64,000 nucleotides of DNA from Chlorophyllum brunneum (taxonomy: Eukaryota; Basidiomycota; Agaricomycetes; Agaricales; Agaricaceae): NCBI GenBank assembly GCA_963576785.1, contig OY756139.1:186001-250000 (forward strand). Reading direction: 5' to 3'. Shown here in pieces: positions 11,600 to 24,700 of this stretch. The notes under the pieces are model-generated. The model saw only the letters and a program-made list of their open reading frames with translations. It did no database searches and had not been told where the DNA came from. The first letter of the stretch is position 1. Every line of letters begins with the position of its first letter. A program made the position numbers and the translations under genes.

Positions 11600-13402
11600 T
11601 GAATGATAATATAGTAGAGAATCTTGCCCCTCTCCTATGAACTCTTGTCTCCTCATAGTGACCCTGGATCTAGCCACCTTTGAAGTGGTGGGCCCAGAAG
11701 GAACATTTTGGCTCATTTGCTGTATGATCTCCACTGTAGTTTAAGCAGTAGGCAGTATAGGGGCACAAGCACTCTTGGGAGTGGCAGGGATGAGAGGTTT
11801 GGCTTTGGCATTACCCTTACAGTATCCAGAGAGGAGGCAGTGGTGTTCCACTCAGTGGGGACCTCTGCATTGGGGGCACTTGAGGGCTTTGGACCTACAG
11901 ACAGAAGTCAGATGGCCCTATTTCCAGCAATGACTACACTGGGAGGTCCTGGAGTTTGCATGTACAAGTTTGATGAGGCATTCATAGCCACCAATATAGA
12001 CATGTTTGCCATCAAGTTTCTTGGTGGCAGCTCTAGACTGGAAGTCCCAGACATCAAACCAAACAGTGGCTGAGTCTGAGCAGCAGAAGTTCTTCATAAC
12101 ATGCAGGGTGGTGGGTAGTACCAAGGGCTTTGAAAGAAACATCCAGGACCTTCAGATAGGACTTGGACCTAGGGAGGGCAGCCACAACTGGGGTCTCAAG
12201 GCTCAGGAGCTACTTGGCAATGTTGGTAATAAGGGTGATCTCATCAGTGGAGAGGACAGCAGAGGTGGTAACAGTAATGCTACCATAAGCAAAGCATGCC
12301 CCATCTGTCCAGAGAGCAGACTTGGCATGGAGGAGGGTGTTGTTAGTACTTTTGATAAGTGCTAAGAAGTTGATGTAAGTGGTCCTAGTATCAGGTGCTA
12401 GGAAGATTGGTGGCAGTTGGGACCAGTAGTGGTAGAGTACATCTTGGGGGTGCATTTAGGAGGTAATATAGTGGCCCAGTGTACTGCCATGATGCAGTCT
12501 AGGGGAAGGTGAGAAAATGTCTTGGTCACATGGACCAAGGTAGCAGAATCAGTAGTGGCAGCAGTAGCATAGGACTTCTTAGTCAGTACCAGTGTAGGAG
12601 AAACAGGGGTAGTGGGCACTAGTGTGCATGCTGGCATGGAACAATAGGGATCTCATAAGGGCCTAGAGGGAGGACTACAGGAGGAGGGAATATGTAATGT
12701 GCTCTTATCATATATAAGGACAGGAGCAACTGGTAAAGTCAAAGAGGGCTGTGAAATGCCAGGCATAGTCACATCACTGCTTACTTCAGTAGATCCATGG
12801 GATGGAGAGAAGGGCTGTGGGGGGACAGGAGCAACTGGGAGGAAAGTCTGGGTTGCTACTTCCTGGAACAGGGCAGCAATGAAGATGTCCTTCCCAAGGT
12901 AGGAAGAGTGGAATGATTTTTCAAGGATTCCAAAGCAAATGCAGTAGTAAAGAAAACCACTGCAGGTATTGAGGGTGGAGGAGATGTCTATTGATGAGAT
13001 GTCATCTACATTGCAGATATAAGTAAGTGAGGTAAAAGCCTGTCTAGTATTTATATTGGACTGGGAAGGGGGCCAGTTGAGTGACCCCAGGCCACTAAAC
13101 TGGACAGCATGTGAGGTGGAAGTGGTAGGAGTCAAGGAAGGAATGTAGAGCTTAGTCAATGATGTGGTAGAGGGAAGGGGTAGTACCTCAGAGGTACTGG
13201 ACTCCATTCCAGCTTCAATATCTGCCTCCAATCCTGATGGTCTGGCAGTAGATCCTGTGAAGGAGACTGCTCTGGCTCTCTTCCACTCACACTTCAGTTA
13301 CAATCTGGACTTGTCACTGGGGCCAGTGGCAGTCCCATAAAAGGACTCAGAGGTAATTTCCTTGTTCCAGGGTGGATTGGGGGTACTGATGTTTCTAGAC
13401 AT
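11600..13402 (-). pseudogene. ORF1 of a second LINE family (CCHC RNA-binding protein), broken
   Basis: A decayed relative of LINE ORF1 from a different family. The ATG at 13400-13402 opens a Ser/Thr/Pro-rich region. Further on it has LPRSKSYLKVLDVSF (about 12190-12145; LINE A has LPKSKSFVKVMDINY), then TVWFDVWDF (about 12060), which parallels CTVWFEIWDS of LINE B, and knuckles CSHCWK-GHLTSVC and CPQCRGPH (about 11935-11850). Stops occur throughout and CpG is almost absent. No ORF2 follows: within about 150 bp the sequence runs into an A-rich tail at about 11441-11465. The likely 5' end is near 13473, where the CCCTTCTT start resembles the other LINEs. Confidence 0.65.
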
Positions 13403-13599
13403 AGTATAGCTAATCTCTTGTCTATGTTAAGCACCTATCCAAAAGAGGTAAGAGATTAAGAAGGGATGGATTTCTTGATTCCACTCCTCAAACTACTCAT
13501 GTTTTGGTGAGTGAGAGACCAAAGCCTATAACTTGGGTTAACTCCAAGAAGGTCCAGCAAGCATACAAGAATTCTCACACTGCACTTGAAAGAAAGGTG

Positions 13600-14757
13600 T
13601 GTTGAAGCTGAGAATCTATGCTTCACCACCTTACTTGAGAATAAATTGCAGATTTACCAGGTGACCTTCTGGTACAACCACATTGTTGGTCCTTTGCCTA
13701 TGCAAGATGTGCCCTTGATTGTTATACTCAATAGATGCACTTGGTCTCCACTCCATGTGCCAAGAAATCTTGCTCAGTGACATCTCCCCCAGTATGTGTC
13801 TCATTAAGTCAAAGGGAGTTATCCCTGGACCAGTAAAATAAGGAATTGCATGTTTTGTGGTAGCAGCAAAGCCTGCCATGGCTTCTGCCATATGAGCTTG
13901 TGGTTTGCCTTTGTCCTTCTTAGGCTTCTTCTTCTTCTTCTGGATGGTCATCCATCTAGGCAAAGCAGGTTGGAACAGAGGTGGCTAACTACTAGGATTG
14001 GTAGAGTGTCAAGGACCCCTAGTAGGCTGGCTTCTGGTGTCACCTTCAGGGTGGAAGCAATTCCAAGGTGGTCTAGGATAGCTTTTTGGAAGTTGCCCTG
14101 AGAGCAAGCAGAGTAGTTGGCAGTAGAGGTGTAGGAAGCTTGTTGGTTAGACATTAAAGGTCTGGAGCCTTCATGTCTTGCCCACTCTATATTTATAGCC
14201 TGTTAGACTACCTCCCAAGACAAATCAACAATACCTTGATTATTTGCCAGGGTTGTTTGAGCAACTGCATTCTAATTGGATGGTAAGGTGTTTAAGGCAA
14301 TCATTGCACCAAGAACTTCTGGCAATTTTACCTTAGCTATTTCTAGTTGAGAAGCTATTGTTCTCAACTCAGCTAGATCCATTGCTGGATCTTGATTCCC
14401 AGAGATGCATTTTTGCAACACTCTCTGCAGAATTGAATATACCCTAGTAGGAGAAGTTGTCCCAAATCAGGTTTTCAAATCTATCCATAGAAAATGAGGA
14501 TTGTCATGTCCATGGAGCAACAGAGAGTCAGGTAATGTGCTATTGATAACAGCCAATGCCTGTTCTTATAATTGGTCCCTTCTCCTATCTTCATCCATTA
14601 AGGCTGATGGATTTTTAGGGGAGAGATCTTGGTCAATTATGGACTATCCTGACTAGTCAGTACCAGTGACAGTGATGAGGGTTAAGGAATCCTGAAGCCT
14701 CCTAGAGCAGAATACATAGTTCTTAGGCAATCCAGAGACAATATTATTTGTAGACAT
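13600..14757 (-). pseudogene. copia-4 gag, broken
   Basis: Gag of a different copia family. ATG is at 14755-14757, about 160 bp after the LTR end. Capsid-like features are ALAVINSTLPDSLLL, FLWIDLKT, RVYSILQRVLQ and LPEVLGAMIALNTLP (about 14560-14280), followed by a basic KKKKKPKKDKGK stretch (about 13945-13910) that is typical of the region after the capsid. Stops (mostly TGA and TAG) and at least one frame change break it. The C-terminal side fades out near 13600. Assignment as gag follows from its position behind an LTR and primer-site-like sequence and from the capsid-like motifs. Confidence 0.65.
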
Positions 14758-14916
14758 AATATTTTTGTCAAGGGAATTTTTTTCTAGAAGAAAATTCACT
14801 TATTAGCAATAATCAAAGACAGGAATAACTCTGTCAGGCAAAGCCCTATCATCCTATCTCAGTTAGAGGAAATGATAATGGTGTAACCATTGGTAAGGCT
14901 ACCAGGGCCCATAACT

Positions 14917-15481
14917 TGTTGAGGAAACAACTGTAACAAGTTGTTCCTAGGACAGCAGTAGTAAATGCAATGGGAGAGAATGTAGGGTCTACTCACTGAG
15001 GAAATACACTTCTATTTGATACCTATAGAAGGGTAATTCAGATAGACAGATGTTATTAATGAAATCATCTGTTTCAGTGGTAGCAAGTTTGAAGTCAAGT
15101 AAATTGAGGTTAGAGTTGCACTAGACAAGATAGGCAATGATAAAAAAGTTGTTCAATTGAAAAAAATGCAGAACATGTCTGCTACATGGGGTTTATATAC
15201 ATCTAGGAGAGCATAGACAAGTCATACTACATACTAAGTCATATAGTGTCAATAATACATGGAATGTTCTATCTAACTCTTACTAAGTACTATAGAACAT
15301 GTATACAAGTCATTGGAACTATATAGAGTGATCTATCAAGTACCAATTGTCATTACTAGTCATAATCAACTCAGTATGACATTCATTATATGCAGAGCAA
15401 CTCATAGGAAGTTTTGGTTCAGTCTATTATTATTATAATAACTTCATAACCTATTTATAGAATATGACTAAAACTTCAACA
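14917..15481 (-). repeat. 5' LTR of copia-4
   Basis: Minus-strand sequence starting TGTTGAAG at 15481 and ending CTCAACA at 14917, followed by AGTTATGGGCCCTGG. The same GTTATGGGCCCTGG follows the copia-2 5' LTR at 44831, so it marks a shared primer-binding region. The LTR cuts the RNase H of copia-5 at 15482. No matching 3' LTR lies in the window. Confidence 0.65.
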
Positions 15482-16894
15482 ATAGTGACATACTTGGCTT
15501 CTGTAGTTGACAGTACTATAGTGGCTTGTTAGTGACTTAACCAGAAAACTGGTCCATTAGCAAACAAGACTAAGTTACTGGAAGTAGACTTACATGTAGC
15601 AAGATATCCCACAAAGTCAGAATCAGAAAAGCCTTGAATAAACTTCTTTGATTGCCTATTAAAGACAAGGTGATAGCATCATGTGCTCAGAAGATAGTGG
15701 CACAAGTATAAACCATGCTTGTAATGCTCCTCTGAAGGACTAGCCATCTACTGACTGAGTTTCACAATAGTATAAGTAATATCAGGTCATAAGCCAATCA
15801 TGAGGTACATTAGGGATCCAAGGAGTTGTTGGTACTTCTGGTAGAACTCAGGATCACCAGTACTCTTATAGGACAGGAAGGCATATCCTGCCAAAAGAGA
15901 TGTTTGAGTTGGTCTTGCAGTGACACCAAATTTAGTAAGGACCTTATTGAGATATGAAATCTGATTGACATAGATCTGCTTGTTCTTCTAGTCCTGTGAG
16001 ATAGTCATGCCAAGAAACTCAGTAGTTTCTCCAAGGTCATGACATTCCTATTATTCCATGACATTTTTCTTTATTTAGTAATAGAAGAGGCACTTCTTAC
16101 CCATGAAGACAACATTATTGACATATACAAGGGTGATCATAATCAAGCCAGTCTTTGGACAGCAATTGTAGTATATTCCAGCATTGGATAGACATTGCTT
16201 AAAACCTATAGCAAGCAGTGACTTTGTCATCATATACCACCAAGCCAAGCCAGCTTGCTTAAGGCTGTACAATGCTTTTCATAACCTCCACACTTTATTA
16301 TGTCCAAGTGTGAATCCTTCTGGTTATTCCATGAAGATTTCTTCATCTAGATTGCCATATAAATAGGCAGCTTTTATGTTAACACTTTTAATCCCCCAAT
16401 CTTCAACTGCTGCTAAAAAAAACAGGAGACAAGAAGTTTCATAGCAGACAACTGGAGACAAAAGCTCATTGTAATCAAGACCTTCCTTTTGTGAGAAACC
16501 TTTCACTACTAGTTAAGCACAGCAATGACTGTCTGACTTAGTATTGAAGACCCATCTGTTTTTGACAACATTAATACCCTTGGTAGGGTAGTCAACTAAC
16601 CCATACATGTTGCATTATCTGAGTGCATCAAGCTTTTCAAGGTATGCCTTAAGCTATTGGTTGCACTCAACAGGTAGCAACTTGGCAAGGTTCCTAAACT
16701 GGACCAGCTGAGGCAATAGAGAGGTTGCACTGGCCTTAGAGAGGCAGTAATAGATCAATTCCATACTACCTTTGTGAATTAATTGGCAAAGCTCTTCCTT
16801 ACTTGGCTCAAGTATAGGCAAATCAATGTCAATATTCTGCTCACATGTTGGCAGGAGAGGTTGCAACCTATCAGGTGTATACTTGTTCTCCTAG
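15482..16894 (-). pseudogene. copia-5 pol fragment: linker, RT, part of RNase H
   Basis: Minus-strand fragment of the copia-1/2 family. It starts in the linker (about 16894; QPLLPTCEQNIDID at 16866), passes through RT (FSQKEGLDYNEL 16500; IKAAYLYGNLDEEIFME about 16380-16324; YSLKQAGLAW 16272; YVNNVVFMGKK about 16110, the YVDD site with Asp to Asn) and ends inside RNase H at STTEAKYVTI (about 15490), where the copia-4 LTR cuts it. It forms the left flank of gypsy-2. Stops are many and CpG is almost absent. Confidence 0.85.
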
Positions 16895-17198
16895 TGTTAT
16901 GAACTATAGATAGACATTATATTCCTATCATATGCTTGTCATACTCATTATTCTAGAATATCTGTTTCATTCCCTGTTCTATTCCTTATGGCTGTACTCT
17001 TTCTGATTCATTCTACTTGTCCCTATAACTCCTTTATCCCATTCTCTTATTCTTAGCACTCACCACTAGTATATAAAGTATAGTAATACTTGATGTATTC
17101 CTTACACTTTACCAATTGTATCATCCCTTAGTCTTCTCTCTACTTCCTTGTCTTTATCCAAAGACTTGTAACCTGAGTCCTAGACTAAGGTTGTAATA
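16895..17198 (+). repeat. 5' LTR of gypsy-2
   Basis: 304 bp, TGTTATGA...TTGTAATA. It aligns over its length with the gypsy-1 LTR (reverse of 54214-54513) and with the 3' LTR 58239-58542. The terminal CA has become TA. Confidence 0.92.
17070..17114 (+). promoter_or_regulatory. LTR TATA box and predicted RNA start of gypsy-2
   Basis: TATATAAAG at 17070 lies 34 nt upstream of ACACTTTACCA (17104-17114). That 11-mer is the exact complement of the primer site after the LTR, which is what self-priming needs at the RNA 5' end. The same spacing is kept in gypsy-1. Confidence 0.7.
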
Positions 17199-17200
17199 TT

Positions 17201-17211
17201 TGGTAAAGTGT
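17201..17211 (+). promoter_or_regulatory. Primer-binding site of gypsy-2, self-complementary to the LTR
   Basis: TGGTAAAGTGT, two bases after the LTR end. It is the perfect reverse complement of 17104-17114 in the LTR, as in the Tf1 self-priming mechanism. It does not require a host tRNA primer. Confidence 0.75.
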
Positions 17212-17291
17212 CATTCAACTCACCTTGCAAGAGAGGTGCCACTATTCATAGCTAGGCTTGGAATAATAGCCTCCAACCAAGACAACAGTAT

Positions 17292-18434
17292 ATGAGCAGC
17301 AGCAGCTCATCAAGAATACCGAGATGACCCAGAGTTCCAAGACCAACAGATATCTAAGGATCACCAGTAATCACTGGATCCAAATGACAAACAGAACCAG
17401 AGATATAGCTCTCTTCAAGACTCTATTCAACACAGAAGTTGCTGAGACCCCATTTGATATAGATATTTCCAAGACCCACAAGAAAGAACACAGTGAAGCC
17501 AAGACCACATCTGATATAGACATTGCCAAGACACACAAAAATGAACACAGTGAATCAGAAACAGAATCAGAGATGGCCAATGAAATCAACTTCCCAAAGA
17601 ACTTAGCCCCGGAACCAGGGTACTTCAATGGAGATAGAACCAAATTTGATGATTGGTGAAGAGCAATATCCTTATGGACACTATTCAACAAGATCGACAA
17701 CAATGAGCAGAAGATAATTGGAGTATTAGCATGGATGAAAGGAGGACTAGCAGATCCTTATGCCAATGCCAAGTTACAGGCAAACCAAGACAAGAAAACA
17801 CCAGCATTTGAGGACTTTGCAATAGAGATGGTAGCCACATTCTCCTTGGGGAATAGGAAAGTAAGAGCAGAAGGAGAAATTGAGTTGTTCAAACAGGGAA
17901 AAAGGAACACTGCAGACTTCTTAATAGAGTTTGAAGCACTGAAAACCCAAGCTGGAACAGGCAATACCCATGCCATATTCCTCCTCAAACAACACACCAG
18001 AGTAGATATCATCAGGACTATTGTAGGCTACCCACCAGCCTCAATCCTGAACACATATGACAAATGAAGGAACACAATCCTTGCAGTAGGACAAAGATAT
18101 GAAACCACAGACATCACCCATGAAGATGTCAAGACAAGCACTGGAGTCACATATGGAGGTAGAGGACAACCAATGGAGATTGGAAGGCAGAGGACAGATA
18201 CTAATCAGAATGGCAAACTAAGATGTTTCAATTGCAACTTATATGGGCATATTGCCAAATACTGCTGCAGGAAGATAAAGATCACACATACCAAAATAAT
18301 GTTCTATAATTGTGGCAAGTAAGGCCATATTTCAAAGAATTGCAAAGTACCAAAGAAAGTGCACATCAGAGAGATTACCAAGGAGATTGAGCAAGAAGGA
18401 GAGGCAAAGGAGGATTTTGCCAAAGGCACTGAGT
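17292..18434 (+). pseudogene. gypsy-2 gag, broken
   Basis: Homologue of gypsy-1 Gag. ATG at 17292 (MSSSSSSR). Matches include NTEVAET and the DIDI...THKNEHSES acidic repeats (about 17420-17560), NLAPEPGYFNGDRTKFDDW (about 17600-17660), FSLGNRKV, FKQGKRNTADFLIEFEAL and two CCHC knuckles (about 18225-18350; the second has a stop at its Gln). The acidic repeat region is shorter than in gypsy-1 and shifted in frame. Stops at about 17659, 18067 and others break the frame. Confidence 0.88.
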
Positions 18435-18485
18435 AGGTGCAAACCTGTGAGCTAATAAACCTAAAGTTCCTGTTTTACTTCATAA

Positions 18486-19422
18486 TAGATAATATGTGAT
18501 TCCACAGAAAAGAAACTTGATGCACAAACTTCTCCTCAACTCAACAATCAAAACAACAAAGGGACCCAAACAAATCACCATACTAGTAGGCTCCAGATAC
18601 ACCCATACATGCATAGCACAGAGAGTAATAGAAGAAGAACAAATCCCAACCAGACCCCTCGAAACTCCGATAAGAGTAATTAACACTGACAGAACCAAAA
18701 ACAAGAAAGGAGAAATAACAGATATGGCACACCTGGTATTAAACAATGGAAAACACATGGAAAAAATCGAAGCAATGGTAACACAACTGGAAAGTACAGA
18801 CCTATACCTCGGACACAACTGGCTAGTTAAACACAACCCAGAAATTGACTGGACAAACAATATAATCCACTTCATAAGATGTCCAAAGGATTGTACCATG
18901 CACCACAATGACATATGGTTCAATAAGAGAATATGCATGGTAAAGGAACACATAGAGGAGAAGAAGACCAACCAAATGAACCTAGAAGACCTACTGATAT
19001 ATCTACAGCAATACATGTACCTGTTCAACAAAAAGAACTTTGACAAACTACCTGAGCACACGATATGGGACTATGAGATAAACCTATCAGAAGACACAAC
19101 ACTGGTACTACAGTCCAAAGTCTATTCCATGACAATAATGGAAAAACAAGAATTGCAAAAATTCCTTGATGAAAATATCACCTCAGGACAAATTCAACCA
19201 TCACAATCCCCTTATGCCACCCCATGCTTCTTTATACCCAAGAAGGATGGAACCAAGTGACTAGTACAGGATTACAAGAAGCTAAATGAACACATAATCA
19301 AAGACAAAACACTACTTCTGCTGATAAGCAAAGTTATCAACCAACTCAAAGATGCAAAAGTCTTCAACGAGCTTGATATTATTTGGGGATACAACAATGT
19401 CTGAATCAGAGAAGGTGACAAA
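18486..19422 (+). pseudogene. gypsy-2 pol, first part: protease and start of RT
   Basis: Matches gypsy-1 Pol from VIPQKRN on. The protease site reads LVGSRYTHTCIA where gypsy-1 has LVDSGCTHTCIA, so the catalytic Asp is lost. The linker (DLYLGHNWLVKHNPEIDW) and RT fingers (SQSPYATPCFFIPKKDGTK, stop at 19258-19260, then QDYKKLNEH) follow. It stops at 19422, where LINE B inserted after the YNNV motif and the target AGAGAAGGTGACAAA. Confidence 0.9.
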
Positions 19423-19507
19423 CAAAACCCCTTCTTTGACTCGTACCACCACCATCGATTTGCAAAAACTCGATTATACGGTACCAGTCTACAGTATTAG
19501 GATAATA

Positions 19508-21706
19508 ATGCCTGCGCTACGTTTGAACCTCTCTCCTAGAGAGCCCACGCCCGACGGCGATGGGGAAGTCTTCGGAGACACAAGATGTGTTTCACCCCCC
19601 TCCATCTTTGTGACCTCTCCGGCTCTGCCCCCCCCAGGTGTCCTGTTCCCTAGGATGCCAATTACGACTAGGCCCTTTGTACATACAGACCAGGCCTACA
19701 GTAACACCGTTTCCCTGTCAGTCCTGAGTAGCAGGCCAACCACACCTACCTCGATTTCCTCGAACCCCCTCCAGGGTGAAGGAGACCGCACCGTTCACCG
19801 CGCCTCCAAACGGACAAGAGTCAGCGGTGATCAATACTACTCGAAAGAAAGCTGGGCTGAGCAGGTTGAAGAGGAGCTCACACCAAAGAAAAGAGTCCAA
19901 GTTGAGGAAGACAAGGACGAAACCCAAGAGGATCAGGGAGAAGGTCCTGAAGAGTTCTATGAAGATGCTGTGAAGGAGGTCGGTAAGATCTCAGAGTGGG
20001 TAAAAGCCTGCAGCACCTTCAACATGAGCGGTGATGAAGGACTGGCTTTCGGGCGAGCATTCACGGAATTGACAGAGACCTTAGGCAAGAAGGGATGGCT
20101 TAAGGTAATAGTCAATGAAAAGAAGGACAGTCTCCAAAATTGGTTGGGGAAGAATTTTGGTAAGTACGCTGTCGATGCTGAGGATTCCCCTCAGCTCGAC
20201 ATTGCACACCTTTCCCACATGGCCTCCAAAGGCCCCACGTGCAAACCTGACAACGTCCACATGGAGGTCATTGAACACATTGTCACTCCGGGTATCTCCG
20301 TTGGCAATGATGTCACTCATTCAGGCATCTCCGATGATGACGTTCAAATGATCTCCGAGGTGGAGTTCAAGACCGTGGCTCATGGAAAGAAGAAATGTGC
20401 CAGGGTACCGAGAAATACGGCTCCAGGAATCCCCAGACCGAAAAAGACGAACCCCATTGCGCCCACCACGACCAGCCCCGCCACTGCGCCTGCCAAGGCC
20501 ATCAAGACTCCGACTCCCGCACCCAACGGTAAGGGAACCTACCCCCAGGAAGGAGCAAAATCCTCCTATGCCTCAATGGCAGCCAAGAAGACCCCCTCCA
20601 ATGCCGCCCCTACCACCAACGCTAGGGACCCTCTCAAACTCTTAGAGTTTGTGAGTAAATTCCCTGAGCTCTCCAATGAGAAAATTGTGGTGATGTATGA
20701 TGCCGCTTACTCTCCTTCCACCCCCCCAGCGAATAAGAAACCAACTAACAGAGCTGGGACTATTTGCTCCACCCTTAATGGTCCCTTGCGAAAGCAAGTG
20801 ATCATTTCTCTTCTCACGGGTCCCGCCATCACCAACTTCGGGGCCATCATAGACTCTCTCAATGCGTGCCTGATCATGGAGAAGTCCAAAACGAGGGTTA
20901 TTGCCGCCTCGCAGGGTAAGCTGGGCCTTATGGTCCACACCTCGGAAGTATTGACCCCTGCTGAGCTCGACGTTGTCAAAGCATGGCTCAAGGAGAAATT
21001 CGGAGGGATCACGATGGGTGATGCCAGCCTCCCTAAGTCCAAGTTGTTCGTGAAAGTCACGGACGTAAATTACATCACATGCCGAGGACAGATCCTCACT
21101 GAGGCCGATGTGGTCTCTAGTGTCCGGAGTTTGATCCACTCTGACGCCATCCAATTCACATCGCAACCACGTGTACGATGCAACTCAAAACATTCGGACA
21201 CCTGTACAGTGTGGTTCGAAATCTGGGACTCTAAGGCAGGGTCCAACTTGGCGAAGATTGAGGACAAGTTCCTCAACATTTATGGAGGGCTCTTCCGCAT
21301 CAGGAAAGCAACCGCAAACCCGGGAGTGCCATTCTGCGGCAAATGCTGTCAATGGGGCCACCCCCTAGTTCACTGCCAAGCGAGGCTTTTCACCTATGTG
21401 CACTGCAAAGGGCCACACTCCACTGCTAACCACCGATCGTTTGCCCACTGTTGCAAGGGCAACGATAAGGCCACTCCGCCTATCGCGGCTACTCCCCTCG
21501 GAGAACCTTGCCCCCACAAGGCGACATGCTCCAACTGTGGCAAGGACCACCTTGCTACCGACCGAAAGTGTCAGTTTTGGAAAAGGTGATTTGACCATGA
21601 CTGGCATGCAAACAAAGCACTCAAACTTCGAGCAAACAAAGGAGTTCCGTCACCCGCCTCCTCACCACCCCGGGCTAGTCGAAGCCAGACTAACCCCCCT
21701 CAATGA
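19508..21706 (+). pseudogene. LINE B ORF1, nearly intact
   Basis: RNA-binding Gag-like protein. ATG 19508-19510 (MPALRLNLSPREPTPDGDGE) is chosen because the same Met begins ORF1 in LINEs C and E; the frame is open further upstream only because it runs into gypsy DNA. It stays open for about 690 codons to a TGA at 21587-21589, directly after CQFWKR, then continues in frame (FDHDWHANKAL) to its natural end at 21704-21706. LINE E has Arg (CGN) at the stop position, so one CpG transition explains the break. Domains: Pro/Thr-rich N-terminus, acidic middle, LPKSKLFVKVTDVNY (about 21032), TVWFEIWDSKAG, and CCHC knuckles CGKCCQWGHPLVHC, CVHCKGPH-type and CSNCGKDHLATDRKC. Its end overlaps ORF2 by ATGA. 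Confidence 0.92.
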
Positions 21707-24700
21707 ATAATGTCCCCGACAAACAAGACAGGCCTCCTCATTCACTCCTGAATGAGTTGAAAGTCTGTTCTCACAACATAGGAAGATCGTATGGAGTGAT
21801 GGAGACAGTCCTCGCGTGTAGAGGTGACGTCGACCTCCTCCTCATACAAGAACCCCCTTGGAGATTCCTCCGAGACATCCCTTCATCTGTCTCTATTGAC
21901 GGAGCGCCCCTAGTAGGAGGCCCAGTTCACCCGGACTGGACACTCCTCTCTTACCCAATCATTGCTGAAGAAGTCCTTCAAGTGGGATGCCAACGATACC
22001 CTCAACGCATGGTCAACATGGAACACCGTACCATGCCGCGAGTCCTCGCCTTTGCTCATAAAAGGCTGAAATGACTCCGACTCTCCATCCGAAGAGACAT
22101 AATTGAACATCGAGACCTCCTGTGTATATCTCTATATGCGGGAGGAGAAGAACTGCTGCTGTTAAACGTCTATAATGACAGCCGCAATACTGCGCTCCAC
22201 TTCCTCGAGGAGCGACTCTTTGACCTCCTGCCCTTTCTTCTTTTGGGAGGAGATATCAACATCAGATCGGAGTTTTGGGACCCTTCAACAGATCAGCATC
22301 CGGCGAGTGCGGACCGACTCCTTATGGTCACCGAAGCCCTCAACCTTGTGAGGACTACTCCATCTGAGGCCAAGCCGACTTGCTATGCCTTAGACCCCAA
22401 CTTACCAGACACGGTCATAGACCTGATTTTTGTTTTGGGAATGCTTCCACACATTCCCTCCCATGCTATACAGGACGGAGATCGGTACAACTCAGACTAT
22501 GCCCCCCTGCTAATCAGGTTACCTATTCCACAAATGGATGTCGTTGTCGAAAGATTGACCATCCCCAAAGACTCAGACGAGGAAACCAGGTTCCTGACGG
22601 ATATCATAGAAGGAATCAAGAACCAAAACTGGCCGATAAACGATGCAGATGAGCTGGAGAGAGCTGTTGCCAAATTGGGAGTTTTATTTGACAGATTGTG
22701 GACTCGGAATGCGAAGAAGACCAAGATCACCACTAGATCCAAGACCTGGTAGAACAAGGAGTACTCAACTGCACTCGCTACACATCGCGCAGACCGCAAC
22801 AAGTGCAAGTGGAATGTTTTTCGCAAAACCACAAGGAAAACGAAAAGAGCCTACTTCGACAAGAAGATACAAGAAATCTCCGTCGACCGAAAATGCCCAT
22901 GGAATCTCATGCCATGGGTTAAAGACCGCACACTTCCAGCTACGGAAGCCATGTGCCACAATGGTTGGCCTTGTCTCACACTAAACAATCTGTGGACGGC
23001 CCTCGACTCCCATTACAACGCTGCCTGCAATAGACCAACAAATGCAGCAGTACTAGACGAGCTTCCTCCCCCGATTGGAATGGAGAATAGGACTTGGGTA
23101 GATTTCTCTCTTTTAGAGATGATGGAATCACTCAAGGATACCTCGAATTCTTCCTCCCCCAGTCCCGACCATATTTCCTGGTCCCATGTAAAACAGATCG
23201 TCGCCGATGAAACTTGCACCGGTCTATTCCTCAAAATTGGTAGTGCATGTCTGAACATCGGACACTGGCCTACCCACTTCAAAAAGTCAACGTCGGTGAT
23301 TATTCCGAAACCCAATAAACCCGACTACTCCACTCTGAAGGCATTCCGTCCGATCGTCCTCCTCAACACATTTGGCAAGCTCATCGAGAAAATGCTCGCC
23401 AAGTGACTCCAATTCGAGGCTGTTAAATTCAAGGTCCTCCATCCGCACCAATTGGGAGCAATCTGCCAGAGGTCCACTGAAGACGCGGGTCTCTTCCTGA
23501 CGCACATTATCCGGGGAGCTTGGACGAAGAAAAAGAAAATGTCGGTGCTTGCATTCGATGTGGCCCAATTCTTCCCCTCCCTAAACCATGATCTCCTTAT
23601 CGAAATTCTACGACGACAAGGATTTCCCCCCCAGATTGCAGCGTTCTTCAACAACTACCTAAAAGAATGCCACACTACCTACCGGTGGAACAATGAAACT
23701 TCCCCGGAATACGACACAGTGGTAGGAGTAGGTCAGGGCTCAGCCCTCAGCCCTATTCTCTCCGCTTTATTCCTCGCCCCTCTTTTGCACTCTTTGACAC
23801 CCATATGGAGGAACACCGTGACAAGTGGGACTTTGATGTCCTGTCATTTGTCGATGACGGCACTTTAATCGTGCAATCCCTGTCTCTGGAGAAGAACGTA
23901 GAAATCCTGCAACACATGTACCGCAAAATGGAGCAGCTCATGAACAAATTCGGCCTGGAAATTGAACACGGCAAGTCCAAGATCTTTCACTTCACGCGTG
24001 CAAGACAGGACTCGAATCCCTCAATTGATTTGGGATCCCTGCCATTCATGGGTCGCAACCCCCTCAAACCGAAGACCCATTGGCGATACCTCGGCTTTTA
24101 CTTTGACCGGACATTAACCTTCAAAGAACACGTTCGATTCTATTCCGCCAAGGCAATTTCCACCATCAAGGCAATGAAAATGCTGGGAAACTCGGTCAGG
24201 GGTCTATCCCCCAACAACAAGAGACTACTCTACTGATCGTGCGACATACCGGTTGCAACATATGGATTCCGGCTGTGGTTTCACAATCGATCCCGTACCA
24301 AGGGAACTTGTGAGATCCTTAACAAAATGCAATGAAGGGCGGCACTCTGGATTACTGGGGCCTTCCGCACTTCTCCCACCGGTGGTGTAGAGTCCCTCGT
24401 GGGGCTCATGCCCATCAAACTACATCTCCGAAAGTTGGCCGAACGACAATCATCAAGGCTTCATACGTTGGACGATGAACATGCATTGGCAAGATTGATG
24501 AAAGAGTATCATTCTTCCCCCCACCGACTTCACATCAAGAACTTCACTGAGGTTCAAAAGAAGAAGACACTTGGAGCTGTGATGGACTTTTCGTGCCCCA
24601 CCCCCGAGACTCGGTATATAGAACATTTTAATTCCGTTTCTAAATCTCTTTGGCCTGGATGTAGGTTACTTGACCATTTCTCTACTAATGTAACTTTTAT

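Noticed and set aside
19352..19507. Upstream extension of LINE B ORF1
   Set aside because: The extra codons lie in gypsy-2 RT and the LINE 5' UTR. LINEs C and E place the start at the Met equivalent to 19508.
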